A program made the position numbers and the translations under genes. DNA of 64,000 nucleotides from CAYWOS01 sp964459985. GTDB lineage: Bacteria; Bacillota; Clostridia; Christensenellales; Aristaeellaceae. Below are positions 60,874 through 64,000 of this stretch, piece after piece. The notes below the pieces were generated by a model that worked only from the letters and a program-made list of their open reading frames with translations, made no database searches and was not told where the DNA came from. Position 1 is the first letter of the stretch; each line of letters starts with the position of its first letter. Location: positions 62,001 to 126,000 of the forward strand of contig CAYWOS010000002.1 in assembly GCA_964459985.1 (NCBI GenBank). The letters run 5' to 3'.

Positions 60874-61869
60874 TCAGGGATTGGCTTCAATCAGCTCGGC
60901 GAGCCTGTCCGCTTTCTCGAACAGATCGACGCCCTTGGTAAATTGCAGGCACGTGCCCGAGGGATAGCGCGTGTGCTCGAGCCAGTAGGCGGGGATGGCG
61001 GACGCGCCGTAGCGCGCGCCCAGAATGCAGCCGACCACCGCGCCGATGGTATCGGCGTCGCGCCCGAAGTTCGAGGCGAGCAGCACGCCGCCCTTGAAGG
61101 CGTCATGCTTGAGCCGGAGACAGCCGAACGCTTCGGCGATCGCCTCGGGCGTGGCGGCGCGGTAGGAGCAGAACAATTGATCGTGAAGCGGCATCCACGC
61201 GTCGGCGATATCGCCCTTCGCTTCGTCCACCACCCGGTACGCCGTCTTCATCCGCGCGTACAACCACGAATCTTGGGGCGCGGCCGCCAGCACGCGCTCG
61301 AAGATTTCTTCAAACGGCGTGTCGACCATCGCCAGCGCCACGGCCAGCGCGACCATCTGCGCGCCCCACACGCCGTCCCGGCAATGGCTGATCTCGGCGT
61401 CGACGCGGCATAATTCGAGCGCTTTCCCGGGCGCGCCCGCGCAGTAGATGCCGATGGGCCCGCAGCGCATCGCCGCGCCGTCGCTGAAGGTGTGCGTGCC
61501 GAACCTGCCGGACTCGGGCGCGTGCATTCCGGCGCGCAGGTTGGCGGCGGCGTCCATCTCGCTCACACCCCCGCGCCGGAGCTCGTCCTGCACGACGACG
61601 TGCTTTTTCCACATCGCCTCGACATCGTCGGCGGTGAAATCGCCGCCGCTTGTGAGAATGGTTTCGGTGACGAGCAGCGCGAACTCGGTATCGTCGGTGC
61701 TCCACGCCTCGCCGTGATGGAAATCGGTGGTGATGCCGTAATCGCGCTGGTAATCGGGTTTGCGCGCGGCGTCGCCGAAGGAATCGCCGATGGCGAGCCC
61801 GCACAGCGCCCCGCGCGTTTTGTCGCGCAGAAGCAGGGGGTTTTGCCGGAGCGCTTCACGTGAAATCAT
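60874..61869 (-). CDS. ADP-ribosylglycohydrolase family protein
   Basis: The protein has 331 residues, standard length for the family. GALCGLAIGDSFGD at about 21-34, AWSTDDTEFALLVTETIL (metal-binding Asp pair) and NFGRDADTIGAVVGCILGARYG are the three conserved motifs in canonical order. ATG 61869 follows GGAGGTAC. It should hydrolyse a ribosyl or related glycosidic bond. It is distinct from the larger relative at 57783-59912, which makes two such enzymes in one operon. Confidence 0.93.
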   Translation of the reverse strand: MISREALRQNPLLLRDKTRGALCGLAIGDSFGDAARKPDYQRDYGITTDFHHGEAWSTDDTEFALLVTETILTSGGDFTADDVEAMWKKHVVVQDELRRGGVSEMDAAANLRAGMHAPESGRFGTHTFSDGAAMRCGPIGIYCAGAPGKALELCRVDAEISHCRDGVWGAQMVALAVALAMVDTPFEEIFERVLAAAPQDSWLYARMKTAYRVVDEAKGDIADAWMPLHDQLFCSYRAATPEAIAEAFGCLRLKHDAFKGGVLLASNFGRDADTIGAVVGCILGARYGASAIPAYWLEHTRYPSGTCLQFTKGVDLFEKADRLAELIEANP

Positions 61870-61889
61870 AAATGTACCTCCGCCGTTTG

Positions 61890-62654
61890 TCAATGATCAG
61901 ATAGGATATATTGTTCGAGAAAAACGGCGACGCCGTCCATCTCGTTGCTTTCGGTGATGAAATCGGCCGCCCGCCGCGTTCTCTCGTCGCCGTTTGCCAT
62001 GGCGACGCCGCAGCCGCAGGCGCGGAAGAAAGCGATATCGCAGTCCTCGTCGCCGAACCCGACCGCCTGCCCGGGGGTCAGCCCGAGCGCGCGCATGAGC
62101 CGCGCCATGCCCGCGCCCTTGCCCGTGCCGCGCGGCCCGAAATTGCACCAGCGCGAGCCGACGATCTGCGTGAGCGCGCAGCCGCATCGCGCCGATATCG
62201 CGCGCGCCTCGTCTTCGGGCAGATCCCACGCGCTCAAGTACGCCACGCGCGAGGCGAAGGGCGCGTTTCGGTCAAGCGGCAGATCGCCGCTGACGGGGTC
62301 TTCGTCGTAGTGCGCGTCGTTTTCCAGCCCATAGCGGATTCTGCGCGCGCCCAAGGCCGCCTCGCGCACGGCGTTTGCGACGCGCGGCGACATGTACTTA
62401 TCCAGAAGCGTTTCGCCGCGAACGATGATGTTCGCGCCATAATTGAGCAGCGCCGCGTCGGGCCGGAGCAGCTCGGCGTAACGCCGCGCGTGCCCTCGGC
62501 AGCGTCCCGTGGCGAAGGCGAACAGGATGCCCCGCCGCCGGCATGCCGCGATCGCCCTTTGCGTGCGTTCCGTAACCTCTTTTTGCCGCGTGATCAGCGT
62601 GCCGTCCAGATCGACGGCGATCAGGCGGATGGATTCGGGTGCAAATGCCTTCAT
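61890..62654 (-). CDS. HAD-family Cof-type phosphatase
   Basis: The protein has 254 residues. LIAVDLDGTLITRQK (catalytic Asp pair at about 14 and 16), FATGR, a cap domain, and the late GFGDEDCDIAFFRACGCGVAMANG are the four HAD motifs of the Cof/YidA group. These hydrolyse sugar phosphates and similar compounds. AGAGGA lies before ATG 62654; the frame extends upstream without a ribosome site. It sits between the solute-binding protein and the glycohydrolase genes. Confidence 0.92.
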   Translation of the reverse strand: MKAFAPESIRLIAVDLDGTLITRQKEVTERTQRAIAACRRRGILFAFATGRCRGHARRYAELLRPDAALLNYGANIIVRGETLLDKYMSPRVANAVREAALGARRIRYGLENDAHYDEDPVSGDLPLDRNAPFASRVAYLSAWDLPEDEARAISARCGCALTQIVGSRWCNFGPRGTGKGAGMARLMRALGLTPGQAVGFGDEDCDIAFFRACGCGVAMANGDERTRRAADFITESNEMDGVAVFLEQYILSDH

Positions 62655-62667
62655 TCGTCCTCTTTCA

Positions 62668-62699
62668 CGTCGGGCGGACGGCGAACCGCCCGCCCGACG
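62668..62699 (-). terminator. Hairpin between the solute-binding protein gene and the rest of the operon
   Basis: A 14-base stem with one mismatch (CGTCGGGCGGACGG with CCGCCCGCCCGACG, loop CGAA) follows the solute-binding protein stop by about 15 bases. No U-tract follows on either strand, so it is more likely an mRNA stabiliser or partial attenuator than a full terminator. Confidence 0.5.
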
Positions 62700-62713
62700 C
62701 ATGGGATGATTGC

Positions 62714-64000
62714 TTACTTGATGACCGTCGCGGCGTAGGCTGCCACCTGCGCGCCGCCGTAATTGTTCCATGTATCCACGAACGTCTGCCAGTCGGCGTC
62801 CGTCTTTTCGCCCAGAATGTACTGCGTGGCGAATTCCTTCCACAGCGATTCGCAGGCCGTCCAGTTGGTCGCCAGATCGGCGGGGATGACGAAATCGTTG
62901 TCGGCCGCGCCGTAGGTCTTCATGAACTCGGCGGACTGGAAGGAGGGCGCCGGCCAGTAATCGACGCCGCCCTTGGTGAAGGCGCGCACGTCGATATCGC
63001 CGAACACGTCGGAATCGAAGAAGCGGTAGATATCGATCTCGGAGGAGTTGAGCTTGAGGCTGTACGTGCCGTCGGCGTTGACGTCGTAATCAATGCCTTC
63101 CAGTCCGAACAGGTCGAGCTTGCGGCCTTCGTCGCTCAGCAGGTAATCCAGCACGGCGAACGCCTTCTCGGGCGCTTTGCAGGTGGAGGAGATCACCCAG
63201 CCGCGATCGAAGCGGTTGCCGGTGATGTTGTACTGCTGCACGCCGTCCGCAGATTTCATCGGGGGCATGATGGTCAGCGTCGCCGCGTCGCCGTAATTCT
63301 TGACGGTGTTCGTCTCGTAATACACGGTGTACGCGCCGCCCTTCATGGCGATGCCCGCGACGATGCCGGTGTAGAGCGAGTTTTCCATGCTCTCCCAGTT
63401 GTCGGTCGCGAAGTTGGCGCTCAAAATGCCCGCCTTGTACATGTCCGCCCACCACTTGAGCTCATTGAGGAAGTTCTCGGTGACGCGGTTGTACAGGTAG
63501 GAGCCGTCCTCCTGCTTCATCCACGTGGCGTTGATGCCAAAGCCGCTGTCGATGCCGGTGTTGAACAGGTAATCGATGCCCTGCGTGGTGATGACGCCCT
63601 GATAACCCTGCGCCTTGATTTCCTCAAACAGCTTGGTGTAGGCGGCGGTATCGGGATTCTTGAGGAATTCCTCGTAGCTCGGGCACGCCTTGAGCACGTC
63701 GGTGCGGAACTGCATGCACTTGTTGACCGTCGAGGGCCAGAGCAGGTACGGGCAGGAGGCGAACTGCGCGGCGAGGATGGGATCGCCTTCGATGTACTTT
63801 TTGGCGTAGGTCGAGTTCTTGACCAGATCGGTCATATCGACCAGCAGATCGAGCGAGCCGAGATAGGCGGGATCGATCGCCGTGCCCTGCACGTAGATGA
63901 GATCGATCACTTCTTCTTCGTCCCAGGTGAGCAGCATGTTGTTGACGAAGTCGGGGTAGCCCGAGGAGGGCTGATTCTTGATCTCAAGCTGCACGTCCAG
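62714..64000 (-). CDS. Extracellular solute-binding protein of an ABC importer, N-terminus outside window
   Basis: 428 codons are open to the right edge, so the signal peptide and first residues are missing. The visible part resembles the large family-1 solute-binding lipoproteins of Clostridia (LDLLVDMTDLVKNSTYAKKYIEGDP; FRTDVLKACPSYEEFL; VISSTCKAPEKAFAVLDYLLSDEGRKL; LATNWTACESLWKEFATQYILGEK). These bind oligosaccharides or glycosides for an ABC importer. Its position as the first visible gene of the cluster implies that uptake feeds the downstream hydrolases. The permease genes presumably lie beyond the edge. Confidence 0.9.
   Translation of the reverse strand: MDVQLEIKNQPSSGYPDFVNNMLLTWDEEEVIDLIYVQGTAIDPAYLGSLDLLVDMTDLVKNSTYAKKYIEGDPILAAQFASCPYLLWPSTVNKCMQFRTDVLKACPSYEEFLKNPDTAAYTKLFEEIKAQGYQGVITTQGIDYLFNTGIDSGFGINATWMKQEDGSYLYNRVTENFLNELKWWADMYKAGILSANFATDNWESMENSLYTGIVAGIAMKGGAYTVYYETNTVKNYGDAATLTIMPPMKSADGVQQYNITGNRFDRGWVISSTCKAPEKAFAVLDYLLSDEGRKLDLFGLEGIDYDVNADGTYSLKLNSSEIDIYRFFDSDVFGDIDVRAFTKGGVDYWPAPSFQSAEFMKTYGAADNDFVIPADLATNWTACESLWKEFATQYILGEKTDADWQTFVDTWNNYGGAQVAAYAATVIK

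Overview
The window is a chromosomal stretch from a GC-rich (clearly above 55% by eye) spore-forming member of the Clostridia. The evidence is sigma-A type promoters with 17-base spacers and AGGAGG-type ribosome sites throughout, a CotF-type spore coat protein, a Spo0A-type DNA-binding domain, a CtsR-type operator on clpB, and a BY-kinase/PHP-phosphatase exopolysaccharide module. The high GC and gene content would fit a Christensenellales-like gut lineage, but that placement is inference. I see no tRNA, rRNA, CRISPR array, insertion sequence or prophage.

Layout. 1-5.7 kb: a sugar-type locus with an acyltransferase-like gene coupled to a Gfo/Idh/MocA oxidoreductase, a divergent AraC regulator, a glycoside-hydrolase-like protein and a second Gfo/Idh/MocA enzyme. 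5.7-7.1 kb: rseC-like, thioredoxin and isochorismatase-fold genes (minus strand). 7.2-16.1 kb: leuS, glnS, gltX, a degenerate HPr-like gene, and clpB under a CtsR-like operator. 16.2-23.6 kb: a secreted SH3 protein, two small spore-coat genes, a beta-lactamase-fold hydrolase coupled to recX, glmM with a GlmU-like left-handed helix protein, and a family-4 glycosyltransferase. 23.6-30 kb: envelope polysaccharide control (CapD/EpsC-like dehydratase, LCP protein, Wzz/CapA, tyrosine kinase, PHP phosphatase). 30-32.8 kb: a SemiSWEET-like protein, two GNAT proteins and a methyltransferase.

33-41.1 kb (minus strand): a complete myo-inositol to acetyl-CoA gene set, transcribed in the order iolJ, iolC, iolA, iolG, iolB, iolD, iolE. 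It is preceded by about 500 bases of unusual A-poor degenerate repeats and a promoter overlapped by a palindrome. A lysA-like decarboxylase diverges from it.

43.1-43.9 kb: the most striking element. About 740 bases with no convincing protein gene lie between a strong promoter (TTGACA, 17 bases, TAAGAT) and an intrinsic terminator. They are rich in nested and long-range complementary segments, including a perfect 11-base-pair helix closing over about 180 bases. I read this as a large structured non-coding RNA; its class cannot be named from sequence reading alone.

44.1-53.7 kb: deoC with a GyrI-like gene, cysK, a Spo0A-like regulator with no recognisable phosphorylation site, a convergently overlapping gene with in-frame 66-base repeats, surE, an RpiR-type regulator, a HI0933-type flavoprotein, an exonuclease and a TGS-nucleoside kinase. 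53.7-64 kb (minus strand): a tight ten-gene cluster entering from beyond the right edge (solute-binding protein, HAD phosphatase, ADP-ribosylglycohydrolase, metallo-beta-lactamase hydrolase, a second larger ADP-ribosylglycohydrolase-fold enzyme, AtuA-like, DUF4387-like, esterase, aldehyde dehydrogenase). It looks like an uptake and catabolic operon for an unidentified glycosidic or acylated substrate.
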